A stretch of 64,000 nt of DNA from Caballeronia sordidicola (GTDB lineage: Bacteria > Pseudomonadota > Gammaproteobacteria > Burkholderiales > Burkholderiaceae), in the NCBI RefSeq assembly GCF_001544455.2, contig NZ_FCOC02000005.1, positions 1-64,000 of the forward strand. Direction: 5' to 3'. A program made the position numbers and the translations under genes. The notes under the pieces are model-generated. The model had not been told where the DNA came from. It ran no database searches and saw nothing but the letters and a program-made list of their open reading frames with translations. This document shows positions 16,347 through 24,936 of the stretch, piece after piece (within the stretch, counting starts at the first letter, position 1; each line of letters starts with the position of its first letter).

Positions 16347-18743
16347 ATGAGTACTTATGAAATGCTGGAGCATTCGCCCGCGCAAGCCAAGGACGACGAG
16401 TTCGTCTTGCGCGACCTGGTGCGAATGATCACCGATCAGATCTGGTGGGTGCTGGGCATTGCGCTCGGCATCTTGCTGGCCGCCGTGCTGTACGCGAAAC
16501 TGTCCACACCGATCTATTCCGCCGATGCGCTCGTGCAGGTCGACACGCCCAGTGCAAATTCACTGGGCAGCAATCAGGGCGCCCTCTCGGCGGCGTTGAC
16601 GCCGACCGGCGGTTCGCTGCACGCGGACTCCGAGATAGAGATCATCAAGAGCCGCACGGTGATCGAGCCTGTTGTCGACCAGTTCAACCTGAACTTCAGC
16701 ACGGCATCCAACGTCATGCCGTTCATTGGCCGCATCACGCCGTGGTTCGCGCGCAAGGGTCATCCGTTGCCTGCCGTGTTCGGGCTGAATGCCTATGCAT
16801 GGGGCGGAGAAGAGTTCAAGGTCGACGCGATCACGGTACCTGCAATGTTGCAAGACCAGCGTCTCACATTGCGTGCACTGGGCAATGGCCGCTTTGCATT
16901 GCTCGATTCCGAGAACCACGAGTTGCTTCAAGGTCTCGCCGGCAGCACGGCGAAGGGCAATGGCGTTACGTTGCTCGTGAGCCAGCTCGTCGCACGTCCT
17001 GGTACTGAGTTCTACGTCACGCGTGCTTCACAACTCGAAGCCGTGCAAGCTTTCGGCACCGGCATGCAGGTCGCCGAGAAAGGCAAGGACACGGGGATCA
17101 TCCAGATCTCGTATAGCGGTTCGCAGCCTCTTTACATCACGCAGGTTGCAAACGCGCTGGCCGCTTCATACCTGAAGCAGCGCACAGAACGGGCTCAGGA
17201 AGAAGCGAACCGCATGCTTACTTTCCTGAACAACGAACTGCCGCGCGTGCGCGATGAACTGCGTGCGAGCGAAACCGCGTTGGCGCAATATCAGACGACC
17301 GCGGGTTCGTTCCAGCCGACCCAGGAAGCGCAAACGTACTTGTCGGGCGGACTTGACTATGAACGCCAGATTGCGGCGCTGCGCATGCAGCGCGTTCAGT
17401 TGCTGCAACGCTTCACTGAAGGTGCAGACGAGGTACGTGCGGTCGATGCGCAACTCGCCGCACTCAATGTCGAAAAGTCACGCTTCGATAACCAGTTCAA
17501 GACCCTGCCGGGTTCGGAGCGTCAGGCTGTTTCGCTACAGCGCGAAGCGAAGGTCAACTCCGAGATCTACGTCGCGCTGCTAAACAAGACGCAGGAGCTC
17601 TCGATCAGTCGCGCGGGGACCGTGGGCAATGTGCATATCATCGATATGGCGCTCGTGCCTTCGCAACCGGTGAAGCCGAAGGCTGCGCTGATCATCGCTG
17701 CCGGCGGCTTGCTGGGTGTGATTGCAGGCGTCGTGTTTGCCTTTGTGCGCCGTTCGTTCTTCGCTGGGGTCGATGATCCGGAACTCGTTGAACGCCGGTT
17801 CAACCTGCCTATATTTGGCGCGATTCCGTTCAGTGCGGAACAAGCCCGGCAAGACCGGATACGCCTTGATCGTCCGATGGCATTGCCGACGCCTTCCGCC
17901 AAGGGCGGCATGAAACGACTTGGTACGCAGCCTGTTGGAGATTCGATTGGTTCGACGTTGGGTCTTTCCACCAAGACGCCTGTCGCCGTGGCGCTTCAGA
18001 ACGCCACGGTGCTGCCGGCGGCCAGCACTGGCAAGCAGCCGTTGCTTTCCACCACGCATCCGTTCGATACATCGATTGAAGGTCTTCGCGGGTTGAGGGC
18101 CACGCTGCAGTTCGCGCTGGTCGACGCGCCCAATCGCGTGATTGCCATTACGAGTCCGGCGCCGTCCGATGGCAAGAGTTTCCTCGCAGCCAACCTTGCT
18201 GCATTGCTGGCTGAGTCGGGCAAGCGCGTGTTGCTGATCGATGCCGATTTGCGGCGTGGCCGTTTGGCGCATTACCTTGGAAAGTCATCGAATGGCGGGC
18301 TTACCGAGTTGCTTAGCGGACAGACCGACTTTGAGATGGCTGCGCGTGAGACGGGCGTGAATGGATTGCACTTCATTGGTTCGGGCGCGCATCCGCCGAA
18401 TCCTTCGGAGATACTGACGTCCAGCCGGTTTGCTTCGTTGCTCCAGGCATTCGAAAAGCAATTCGATCTCGTCATTGTGGATACGCCGCCGTTGTTGGCT
18501 GTACCGGATGCGGCGGTGATCGCTAGTCTGGCTGGATCGACGGTGCTTGTGATGAGGTCGGGGGCCCACTCCGAGAAGAATATCGCCGATGCGCTTAAGA
18601 AGCTGAAGCGTGCTCGGGCCCGGATTGTGGGTGGTGTTTTGAATGCGATGCCCGCGAAGAGTGGGGGGCGTAAGGGGACTTATGACTATGCTTATGCTTA
18701 TACCTATTCAAGCGATCCAGCCGTTGTTGATGTGAAGCATTGA
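16347..18743 (+). CDS. Wzc/BceF-like polysaccharide co-polymerase and tyrosine autokinase
   Basis: A 798-residue inner-membrane protein controlling chain length and export. The ATG at 16347 follows GGAG at good spacing. The order is: TM1 (about 32-50), a periplasmic Wzz-type domain with coiled-coil segments, TM2 (about 447-467), and a cytoplasmic BY-kinase domain with Walker A SPAPSDGKS (603-611), Walker A' LLIDADLRRG and Walker B FDLVIVDTPP. The last 22 residues hold a Tyr cluster (YDYAYAYTY), the usual autophosphorylation tail. The kinase and co-polymerase halves are fused, as in proteobacterial Wzc. A terminator follows at 18811. Confidence 0.93.
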   Translation: MSTYEMLEHSPAQAKDDEFVLRDLVRMITDQIWWVLGIALGILLAAVLYAKLSTPIYSADALVQVDTPSANSLGSNQGALSAALTPTGGSLHADSEIEIIKSRTVIEPVVDQFNLNFSTASNVMPFIGRITPWFARKGHPLPAVFGLNAYAWGGEEFKVDAITVPAMLQDQRLTLRALGNGRFALLDSENHELLQGLAGSTAKGNGVTLLVSQLVARPGTEFYVTRASQLEAVQAFGTGMQVAEKGKDTGIIQISYSGSQPLYITQVANALAASYLKQRTERAQEEANRMLTFLNNELPRVRDELRASETALAQYQTTAGSFQPTQEAQTYLSGGLDYERQIAALRMQRVQLLQRFTEGADEVRAVDAQLAALNVEKSRFDNQFKTLPGSERQAVSLQREAKVNSEIYVALLNKTQELSISRAGTVGNVHIIDMALVPSQPVKPKAALIIAAGGLLGVIAGVVFAFVRRSFFAGVDDPELVERRFNLPIFGAIPFSAEQARQDRIRLDRPMALPTPSAKGGMKRLGTQPVGDSIGSTLGLSTKTPVAVALQNATVLPAASTGKQPLLSTTHPFDTSIEGLRGLRATLQFALVDAPNRVIAITSPAPSDGKSFLAANLAALLAESGKRVLLIDADLRRGRLAHYLGKSSNGGLTELLSGQTDFEMAARETGVNGLHFIGSGAHPPNPSEILTSSRFASLLQAFEKQFDLVIVDTPPLLAVPDAAVIASLAGSTVLVMRSGAHSEKNIADALKKLKRARARIVGGVLNAMPAKSGGRKGTYDYAYAYTYSSDPAVVDVKH

Positions 18744-18810
18744 GAGGTGTTGGGGGAGTGGTTTTGATTTTTTTATGATGAGATGGCCTGGAGGCCGCCA
18801 GTAGCGCCGG

Positions 18811-18838
18811 TGCCCGCGGAAGCGGGCATTTGGTTTTT
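18811..18838 (+). terminator. Rho-independent terminator after the wzc-like gene
   Basis: A 7-bp stem TGCCCGC/GCGGGCA with a GGAA tetraloop, followed by TTTGGTTTTTTTC. It lies about 70 bases after the kinase stop codon and closes the export operon. Confidence 0.8.
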
Positions 18839-18880
18839 TTCGGGCGCTGGCGCTTGGGGGGGTTAGGGGTGGTGCTACCT

Positions 18881-19125
18881 AGGCCTTCGCGCGTTTCGTC
18901 TTAGTTGATATTTTTAGCACTGTTGGCCACTGTCCGTGGCGGGACTTCATTTCTTTGTCCAACGGCGACAAAGAAACGAAGCAAAGAAAACGCCTTCCAA
19001 CCGCTAATTCTTAAGGAGCCCGAGCGTGCACGGACATCTGCTTGGGACTTCAAAAGAACGCTCAGCGTAAAACCCCGGACAGTTGAAACCCTCCCGCTCC
19101 GTTCACAGATACCCACACGCTTCGC
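18881..19125 (-). repeat. Dispersed hairpin repeat, copy B (inverted)
   Basis: The reverse complement of copies A and C. It begins at AGGCCTTCGCGCGTTTCGTC and ends GCGAAGC reversed. The core stem reads TTTCTTTGTC/GACAAAGAAA where A and C have TTTCTTTTTC/GAAAAAGAAA: both sides of a stem position changed together, so base pairing is kept. With copy C it forms a giant inverted repeat whose arms are about 245 bases long. Confidence 0.82.
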
Positions 19126-19174
19126 CACCCGTGTGAGTAGCCTCAAACAGGAAAGCGCGGCGCGCAGCGCGCGC

Positions 19175-19200
19175 CCATTTGCGTGCTTGCACGCAAATGG
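19175..19200. repeat. Hairpin in the spacer between repeat copies B and C
   Basis: A perfect 11-bp stem CCATTTGCGTG / CACGCAAATGG with a CTTG loop. It sits near the centre of the 130-base spacer of the large inverted repeat and is preceded by a GC-only alternating stretch (GCGCGGCGCGCAGCGCGCGC). Confidence 0.75.
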
Positions 19201-19255
19201 TGTGTTTGGCCGTGCTGGTTCAGTGGGGTTCTGTGCTTGCCCGAGAACGCTGGTG

Positions 19256-19500
19256 GCGAAGCGTGTGGATGTAGGGATTCGGAGGGGGAGGGTTTCAGGT
19301 GTTGGTGGTTATGGCGTCGAGGGTTCTTTTGAAGTCCCAAGCAGATATCACTGCACGCTTGGTCCACTTAAGAATTAGCGGTTGGAAGGCGTTTTCTTTG
19401 CTTCGTTTCTTTTTCGCCGTTGGAAAAAGAAATGAAGTCCCGCCACGGACAGTGGCTAACAGTGCTAAAAATATCAACCAAGACGAAACGCGCGAAGGCT
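19256..19500 (+). repeat. Dispersed hairpin repeat, copy C
   Basis: A direct copy of repeat A and the mirror of copy B. It runs from GCGAAGCGTGTGG to CGAAACGCGCGAAGGCT. The core stem is as in copy A, with one C-to-T change (GAAATGAAG) that keeps a G-T pair. Its outer end matches the outer end of copy B, beyond the part shared with copy A. Confidence 0.82.
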
Positions 19501-19616
19501 CAAGCAGCACCGACCCTAGCCTAAACCAAAACCCGCGAACAAAAAAAAGCCCACGCTATCTGAGCGCAGGCAATAGTGCAACAAACAAGCAACCAAAAGC
19601 CAAGGCAGTGCAAGGC

Positions 19617-20789
19617 CTAAGCGGCCTTAACAAAAGCGTGCGCGATTACTCCCGAAATGTCCCTATCTGAATCAGGACCAGTCTTCGCCATTGCGTTCAA
19701 AACTTCCACAATAAACCGCCGGCGAAAATCCGCCGCACTAAACCGTTCCGCATTCTTCCGGCAGGCAAGCGCCGAAAACGCATGTGGTGAATCCTCAAAC
19801 CGCTCAACCGCCTCACACAACGACGCTGCTGTCTGCTCAGGAAAATGAATCCCCGTCGCCCCCGATGTACCAAGCGGCACGACCGATTCCAGCGCCCCAC
19901 CCTTGCCAAATGCAATTACCGGCGTACCGCACGCCTGCGCCTCCACAATGGCAATGCCAAAATCTTCCTCAGCCGCATACACAAATGCCTTGGCGCGCTG
20001 CATATGATCCTTCAACACATCAAACGTCTGATAGCCAAGAATGCTCACATTGGGCGTTGCCTTCGAGCGCACCAGATCCATCTGCGGACCGTCGCCAATC
20101 ACAACAAGCTTGCGTTCCGGCATCAACGCAAACGCTTCAACAATCATGTCAATGCGCTTGTAAGGCACCATGCGCGAAGCGGTCAGATAAAAATCGCCCT
20201 TCTCGTCACCAACCTCGAAGGCCTGCACATCGACCGGAGGCGCAATGACTGCCGACTCGCGCCTGTAACTCTTCATGATCCGGCGCGCGACGAAGTGCGA
20301 ATTGGCAATGATCCGGTCTACACCATTGGCCGAACGCGCATCCCAATTGCGCAAGTAATGCAGCAACAGACGCGCGACCCATGAACGCGGTCCGCGCTCC
20401 AGCCGCGCCTCACGCAGATATTGATGCTGCAGGTCCCACGCATATCGAATCGGTGAATGAACGTAACTCACATGAGTCTGGTCAGGGCCAACCAGCACAC
20501 CCTTGGCCACCGCATGCGAGCTGGAAAGAACGAGGTCGTAACTCGACAAATCAAACTGTTCTATCGCAAGTGGCATTAACGGCAAGTAGCCGCGATATTT
20601 TTTTTCCGCATACGGGAGCCGCTGGATAAAGGACGTTCTCACCGGCTTGTTGTGAACAATGGAGCGGTCTTCAAGGAAGTCCACAAGGCTGAAAATATCC
20701 GCCTGCGGGAAACACGCAATCATCTGCTCCAGCACTTTCTCCGCGCCGCCCGACACCACCAGCCAGTCGTGAACAATAGCCACTTTCAT
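19617..20789 (-). CDS. Glycosyltransferase family 4 (WbaZ-type)
   Basis: A 390-residue GT4 enzyme starting MKVAIVHDWLVVSGGAEKVL, the typical GGAEKV donor-loop opening of WbaZ-like mannosyl/rhamnosyltransferases. Later motifs are ASRMVPYKRIDMIVEAF and the EX7E region EEDFGIAIVEAQACGTPVIA. It is divergent from the next glycosyltransferase across a 208-base gap. It is part of the exopolysaccharide locus; mannose or a 6-deoxysugar is a plausible donor but unproven. Confidence 0.87.
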   Translation of the reverse strand: MKVAIVHDWLVVSGGAEKVLEQMIACFPQADIFSLVDFLEDRSIVHNKPVRTSFIQRLPYAEKKYRGYLPLMPLAIEQFDLSSYDLVLSSSHAVAKGVLVGPDQTHVSYVHSPIRYAWDLQHQYLREARLERGPRSWVARLLLHYLRNWDARSANGVDRIIANSHFVARRIMKSYRRESAVIAPPVDVQAFEVGDEKGDFYLTASRMVPYKRIDMIVEAFALMPERKLVVIGDGPQMDLVRSKATPNVSILGYQTFDVLKDHMQRAKAFVYAAEEDFGIAIVEAQACGTPVIAFGKGGALESVVPLGTSGATGIHFPEQTAASLCEAVERFEDSPHAFSALACRKNAERFSAADFRRRFIVEVLNAMAKTGPDSDRDISGVIAHAFVKAA

Positions 20790-20997
20790 GATGAAACCCG
20801 TATGCCGCAGCCCATTGCTGCCGATGAACCGAGTTTAAAGACAGTCCTTTTATGTTTTCGTGCGCACGCCCACACACTTGGCGCATCGCATTGCGAATAA
20901 TGAGTGCTGTGTAGATGTTGTCTTCACGCCATTTCATTTACCCAAGGTCGCCGGGTTAATCGGCCTCGGGTTCGCTCAATGCTTATTCCTGTCATCG

Positions 20998-22332
20998 ATG
21001 CCCACAGAAACCGCAGCCAGCTTATCAAATCCAGCCATCACGCTGTTGCGTGACCATGGCCCGGCACCCGCGGCTTCACAAGTCCGAGGCGAACCCCGGA
21101 TTCTGTTCATCGATCAAAGCGGACAACTTGGCGGCGCCGAAATCTGCCTCCTGCCACTTGCTGTCCGATGCACCCAGCGCAGCGAAGTCCTTCTGCTCTC
21201 CGATGGCCCCTTTCGCGATCGGCTTCAGGCTGAAGGCGTCAACGTTTCAGTCGAGGTCGACGCACGCATTCAGGGCATCAAGAAAGACCGCATGAAGTTC
21301 GGCGCGCTTGCTGCCCTTCCCGGCATTCTGCGTCAGGTACGCATGATCGCCGCGCGCGCAAAGCGATTCGATATGGTGTTCCTCAACACGCAGAAGGCGC
21401 TGATACTCGGCGCTTTCAGCCGCGCGCTGCATGGCAAGCCCACCTTATGGCATGTGCACGACATCGTCTCGCGCGAGCACTTTGGCCGCTTGCACTTACT
21501 GCTGATCAAATGGGCCGTGAAGGTAGGTGTCGATCACTTCGTCGCCAACTCGCGCGCTTCCGCCGATGCATTGATCGCGCTCACCGGCCTGCCACGCAGT
21601 GCCGTGCCCGTCGTTCATAACGGCGTGGACATGAAGCGCTTTGGCGACGACACCGGTCAGGCAGGCACGACCATGGAACAACGTCGGGCAGCGCTTGGAC
21701 TGCCTCATGATGCATTTCTCGCCGGACTATTCGGCCGCTTCACGCAATGGAAAGGTCAGCACGTTGCACTGGATGCAATCGCCCGCGTTCCGAACGCTCA
21801 TCTGGTTCTCGTCGGCGATGCGCTGTTTGGCGAGACCGCTTATGCAGAAAGTCTGCGAGTACAAGCGGAGACACTAGGCATCACCGACCGCGTGCACTTC
21901 GCAGGTTTCCAGCACGACGTCGCCTCGTGGATGAAAGCCATGGACGTGATCGTTCACGCATCAACACAACCCGAGCCCTTCGGTCTTGTCATCATCGAAG
22001 CAATGGCGGCGGGCAAACCAGTAATTGCCTCGAACGGAGGCGCGGTCCCCGAAATCGTGAGGCATGGCGAGAACGGCATGATCGTTGAACCTGGCGATGC
22101 ATCGAAGCTGGCCCTTGCTATCGACACCTTGCAACGCGAGCCTGAAACCTCCGCACGAATCGCGGCGCAAGGTCACGCGAACGCGGGCCAGCACTTTTCC
22201 ATCGATCGATATTTGCAGCAGATGACACGAATACTGTTCGACATAGCGACGCTCGCAAATAAGGATAACGAAGTTGAAGCGACGGGCGGTATTGAGCCAG
22301 CGCCAGCGAGCGAGGCCAGGCTAACCCGATAG
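20998..22332 (+). CDS. Glycosyltransferase family 4
   Basis: A 444-residue GT4 enzyme. The frame is open upstream to 20860, but the ATG at 20998 (MPTETAASLSNPA) is preferred because the earlier part crosses the divergent promoter region. The Rossmann core begins at RILFIDQSGQLGGAEICLLP. The donor region is QPEPFGLVIIEAMAAGKPV followed by NGGAVPEIV. A perfect terminator hairpin follows at 22352. The last 25 residues are Glu/Ala-rich and probably disordered. Confidence 0.85.
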   Translation: MPTETAASLSNPAITLLRDHGPAPAASQVRGEPRILFIDQSGQLGGAEICLLPLAVRCTQRSEVLLLSDGPFRDRLQAEGVNVSVEVDARIQGIKKDRMKFGALAALPGILRQVRMIAARAKRFDMVFLNTQKALILGAFSRALHGKPTLWHVHDIVSREHFGRLHLLLIKWAVKVGVDHFVANSRASADALIALTGLPRSAVPVVHNGVDMKRFGDDTGQAGTTMEQRRAALGLPHDAFLAGLFGRFTQWKGQHVALDAIARVPNAHLVLVGDALFGETAYAESLRVQAETLGITDRVHFAGFQHDVASWMKAMDVIVHASTQPEPFGLVIIEAMAAGKPVIASNGGAVPEIVRHGENGMIVEPGDASKLALAIDTLQREPETSARIAAQGHANAGQHFSIDRYLQQMTRILFDIATLANKDNEVEATGGIEPAPASEARLTR

Positions 22333-22351
22333 TTGATATCGCGGACCAAAG

Positions 22352-22387
22352 AAGAAGGCCCGGCATGTTTTTATGCCGGGCCTTCTT
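22352..22387. terminator. Strong hairpin between converging genes
   Basis: A perfect 15-bp stem AAGAAGGCCCGGCAT / ATGCCGGGCCTTCTT with a GTTTTT loop, lying between the stop of the rightward glycosyltransferase (22332) and the stop of the leftward small gene (22409). It has no long T-run on either side but is placed to serve as a bidirectional terminator. Confidence 0.7.
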
Positions 22388-22408
22388 GTATGTCAGCCGA
22401 TAGCCATT

Positions 22409-22645
22409 TTATCGAGCACTGAAGTTACCTGGCACACCCAGCTTGATCTCATACATGGCAGCGAGCATCGCCAGATACGCACGTTCGCTTTCGGCTTCCT
22501 TCAGCGACATTCCCCTGCAGGTTTGGCCACCCATGATCACGCCCAGACACAGGGCATAGTTGCCCGCAAACGCCGTGGGCGACGGCTCCATGCTTCTAAG
22601 GCGTTTGTAGGACGCGTCCAGCGTCTTGCGAAGATTGTTGTGCAT
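22409..22645 (-). CDS. Small conserved-type hypothetical protein
   Basis: A 78-residue soluble protein with two Cys (Cys33, Cys43), a central AGNYALCLGVIMGGQTC segment and a helical C-terminus (EAESERAYLAMLAAMYE). I do not recognise a family. The codon use looks coding, a GGGA ribosome-binding match lies about eight bases upstream, and it ends just before the shared terminator. It is probably transcribed alone, since a 299-base gap separates it from rpiA. Confidence 0.6.
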   Translation of the reverse strand: MHNNLRKTLDASYKRLRSMEPSPTAFAGNYALCLGVIMGGQTCRGMSLKEAESERAYLAMLAAMYEIKLGVPGNFSAR

Positions 22646-22877
22646 CGCTTGATTCCCGTAATTGTTAAGACCTTATTGCCGCGCCCACGCGAAAGGTGAA
22701 ATCCAACCTGTAGAGGTTGCGAGCGCGGACGGAATGTTCGCGGTCACCCAAATGACGGGCTGGGAGCAATGCTCCAGCGACGTACCCAGTTTGAATGATT
22801 GCCCATGCATCACGCATCGGATCGATCTGACTAAGCAGGTAGTTTATCGAAATAGACTGTTGAAGATTGCCGCGATA

Positions 22878-22913
22878 AAAAAAAACGCGGCAAGCTTTCA
22901 AAGCTTACCGCGC
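22878..22913 (-). terminator. Rho-independent terminator of rpiA
   Basis: On the minus strand a stem CGCGGTAAGCTTT/AAAGCTTGCCGCG (one mismatch) is followed by nine consecutive T. It begins about 30 bases after the rpiA stop codon. Confidence 0.88.
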
Positions 22914-22944
22914 ACTCAGATTTGCATTCCTCGCACAAGGCGTA

Positions 22945-23640
22945 TCAATGCGCGATGTAATCGATCCGTTCAACACCGCCCGGCGTTCCCAACAAGCAGA
23001 CGTTTGCGCCGCGCGCCGCGAAGAGACCTACGGTGACCACGCCCGGCCAGCCATTGATGATGGTTTCCAGCGCGATCGGATCGGTGATCTTGAGCGCCTT
23101 CACGTCGATGATCTCGTTGCCGTTATCGGTAATGAACGGCGATCCGTCCTTTTTCACGCGCAGCACCGGAACGCCGCCCAATGCGGTCACGCGCCGCCCG
23201 ATGGCGGTTCGCGCCATTGGCACAACTTCGATTGGCAGCGGGAAAGTGCCGAGCACGTCGACGCGTTTGCTGCCGTCGGCAATACACACAAACACGTCCG
23301 CCACCGACGCCACGATCTTCTCGCGCGTGAGCGCTCCGCCGCCGCCCTTGATCATGGCGCCCTGGCCGTCGATCTCATCAGCGCCATCCACGTACACGGG
23401 CAACGATTCGATTTCGTTCAATTCGAGCACCTGGAAACCATGCGCTTCGAGCCGCGCGGTAGTTGCAAGCGAACTCGAAACCGCCCCGCGATACCGCGAT
23501 TTCGTGCTCGCAATGGCATCGATGAAACAATTCGCAGTGGTGCCCGTGCCAACGCCGATCACGGCGCCCTCGGGCACGTTGGCGTGGACGTAGGCGGCGG
23601 CTTCGGCGGCAACCAGTTGCTTCAGTTCGTCTTGGGTCAT
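22945..23640 (-). CDS. rpiA: Ribose-5-phosphate isomerase A
   Basis: A 231-residue full-length RpiA that interconverts ribose 5-phosphate and ribulose 5-phosphate in the pentose phosphate pathway. Family signatures are [15 protein letters not shown] near residue 30, the active-site block [20 protein letters not shown] (Asp and Lys ligands) with LTREKIVA after it, and KALKITDP / [13 protein letters not shown] toward the end. It is first in reading order after the sirB2-like gene, but a gap of 45 bases and its own terminator suggest a simple transcript. Confidence 0.96.
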   Translation of the reverse strand: MTQDELKQLVAAEAAAYVHANVPEGAVIGVGTGTTANCFIDAIASTKSRYRGAVSSSLATTARLEAHGFQVLELNEIESLPVYVDGADEIDGQGAMIKGGGGALTREKIVASVADVFVCIADGSKRVDVLGTFPLPIEVVPMARTAIGRRVTALGGVPVLRVKKDGSPFITDNGNEIIDVKALKITDPIALETIINGWPGVVTVGLFAARGANVCLLGTPGGVERIDYIAH

Positions 23641-23685
23641 GGCAAGGGTGACAGCTATAAAGGAATAAACCTGAATTCTAGACGC

Positions 23686-24078
23686 TCAAACCTGCATCAA
23701 GAAGCCGAGCGGATTGTGCGTGCGCGCCACGGACGCAATAAACACGAACACAATGATCGCCAGGACGCCGAAGATCGCGCGCGCACCCTTCGTGCGTCCG
23801 CGTTTCAGCGCAAATGTCCCGAGCACGACATACACGATCAACCCGGCGATCTTCGCCGACAGCCACGCAGCGTTCGGTCCAAAACCAATGATCCCGACCA
23901 GCGCGATGGCGCTCAGCAGCAGCACCGTATCCACGATATGCGGCACGATCTTGACCGCGCGTTGTTGCAGCAGCGGGGAGTCGCGCAGCATCCAGATCCA
24001 TCGAATGAAAAAACCGAGAATGCTGAGCGCCGCGCACGTCATATGCACCGAACGAAGCGGGAGAAAAAGATCTGACAT
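23686..24078 (-). CDS. SirB2-family membrane protein
   Basis: A 130-residue integral membrane protein with four hydrophobic helices (around 10-28, 45-62, 70-88 and 100-118), matching the SirB2 (invasion gene expression up-regulator) family in size and in conserved LRSVHMTCAALSILGFFIRW and RILPHI-like (VKIVPHIVDTVLLLSA) blocks. The biochemical role is not established for the family. It lies 15 bases from the amidase gene, so the two are probably cotranscribed. Confidence 0.82.
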   Translation of the reverse strand: MSDLFLPLRSVHMTCAALSILGFFIRWIWMLRDSPLLQQRAVKIVPHIVDTVLLLSAIALVGIIGFGPNAAWLSAKIAGLIVYVVLGTFALKRGRTKGARAIFGVLAIIVFVFIASVARTHNPLGFLMQV

Positions 24079-24093
24079 GAATGCAATGAGCCT

Positions 24094-24930
24094 TTAAGGA
24101 AGGTATTTTTCGAGCAGCGCGGCGGCGATGGCGTCCGTCTCGGCATCGGGGTTGCCGGCATAGTCGGCGGGACGGAAATGCATCTGGAACGCCGCGATCA
24201 CACGGCGCGTCTTTTCGTCGAGCACGCCATCCGTTGCAATCTCGTAGCCGTATCGCTGGAGTTTTTGCTGCAAGGCCGCCACATCGGCGGGGGACTTCGG
24301 ATCGCGCCCGGCCAGATGCTGCGCAACCATTGCATCGTCGGGCCACGCGCCTACGCCGTTGTCGTAAAGCGTGCGCCATGGGAAAGCAGGACCCGGATCG
24401 ATCTTGCGTTGTGGCGCGATGTCGCTGTGACCCACCACGCGCGTTGGCGGAATCTTGTAGCGCGTCACAATATCCTTCGCCAGCTTGACGATAGCGTCGA
24501 CCTGCGCCGGTGGATAAGGCGCCCACGTGCGGCCTTGCGGTGTATCGATAGGACCAACGTTGACGTTCTCAATGCCAATGGACGCCGCGTTCAGTTCCGT
24601 GGTTCCTTGCCATTCGCTCTTGCCCGCGTGCCACGCGCGCTCGGTTTCAGGCACGAGCTGATAGACCACGGGCTCGCCATTTTCGATGCGCGGCGCATCC
24701 GGCACGACGTAATGAACGCTGACGTCATCCCCGGTGAGCACCGCGAGTGAGCGCGCTTCGCCACTTTGCGTGTAGTGCATGACGAGAAACCGCACGCGTG
24801 AATCGACGCTTGGCGCGTGATAGCGCGTGTACGCAATGTACGCGCCGCGATCAATCTGCGTGCTCGAACAGGCGGCGAGCAAGGCACATACAAGGCCACC
24901 CGCAAGCAGCGCAAAACGATGCCGCTTCAC
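24094..24930 (-). CDS. N-acetylmuramoyl-L-alanine amidase, AmiD-like lipoprotein
   Basis: A 278-residue lipoprotein (lipobox LLAAC, Cys21) with an amidase_2 domain and a C-terminal peptidoglycan-binding domain (about 205-270, DVAALQQKLQRYGYEIATDG). Zinc ligands of the AmpD/AmiD fold are His52 (VMHYTQ), His168 (VGHSDI) and Asp178 (KIDPGPAFPW), with Glu121 and Lys176 as catalytic partners. It would cleave the MurNAc to L-Ala bond of peptidoglycan fragments on the inner face of the outer membrane. It follows rlmB after six bases. Confidence 0.92.
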   Translation of the reverse strand: MKRHRFALLAGGLVCALLAACSSTQIDRGAYIAYTRYHAPSVDSRVRFLVMHYTQSGEARSLAVLTGDDVSVHYVVPDAPRIENGEPVVYQLVPETERAWHAGKSEWQGTTELNAASIGIENVNVGPIDTPQGRTWAPYPPAQVDAIVKLAKDIVTRYKIPPTRVVGHSDIAPQRKIDPGPAFPWRTLYDNGVGAWPDDAMVAQHLAGRDPKSPADVAALQQKLQRYGYEIATDGVLDEKTRRVIAAFQMHFRPADYAGNPDAETDAIAAALLEKYLP

Positions 24931-24936
24931 GTGCGC

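Larger units (their letters stand above)
18744..19616. other. Gene-free repeat region between the export operon and a GT4 gene
   Basis: An 873-base stretch with no supported gene. It contains the wzc terminator, two inverted copies of the dispersed repeat, a 130-base spacer with its own hairpin, and about 115 bases of A-rich sequence before the stop of the leftward glycosyltransferase gene. Open frames through the repeats translate to Arg/Lys/Ser-rich sequence without family resemblance. Confidence 0.75.
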
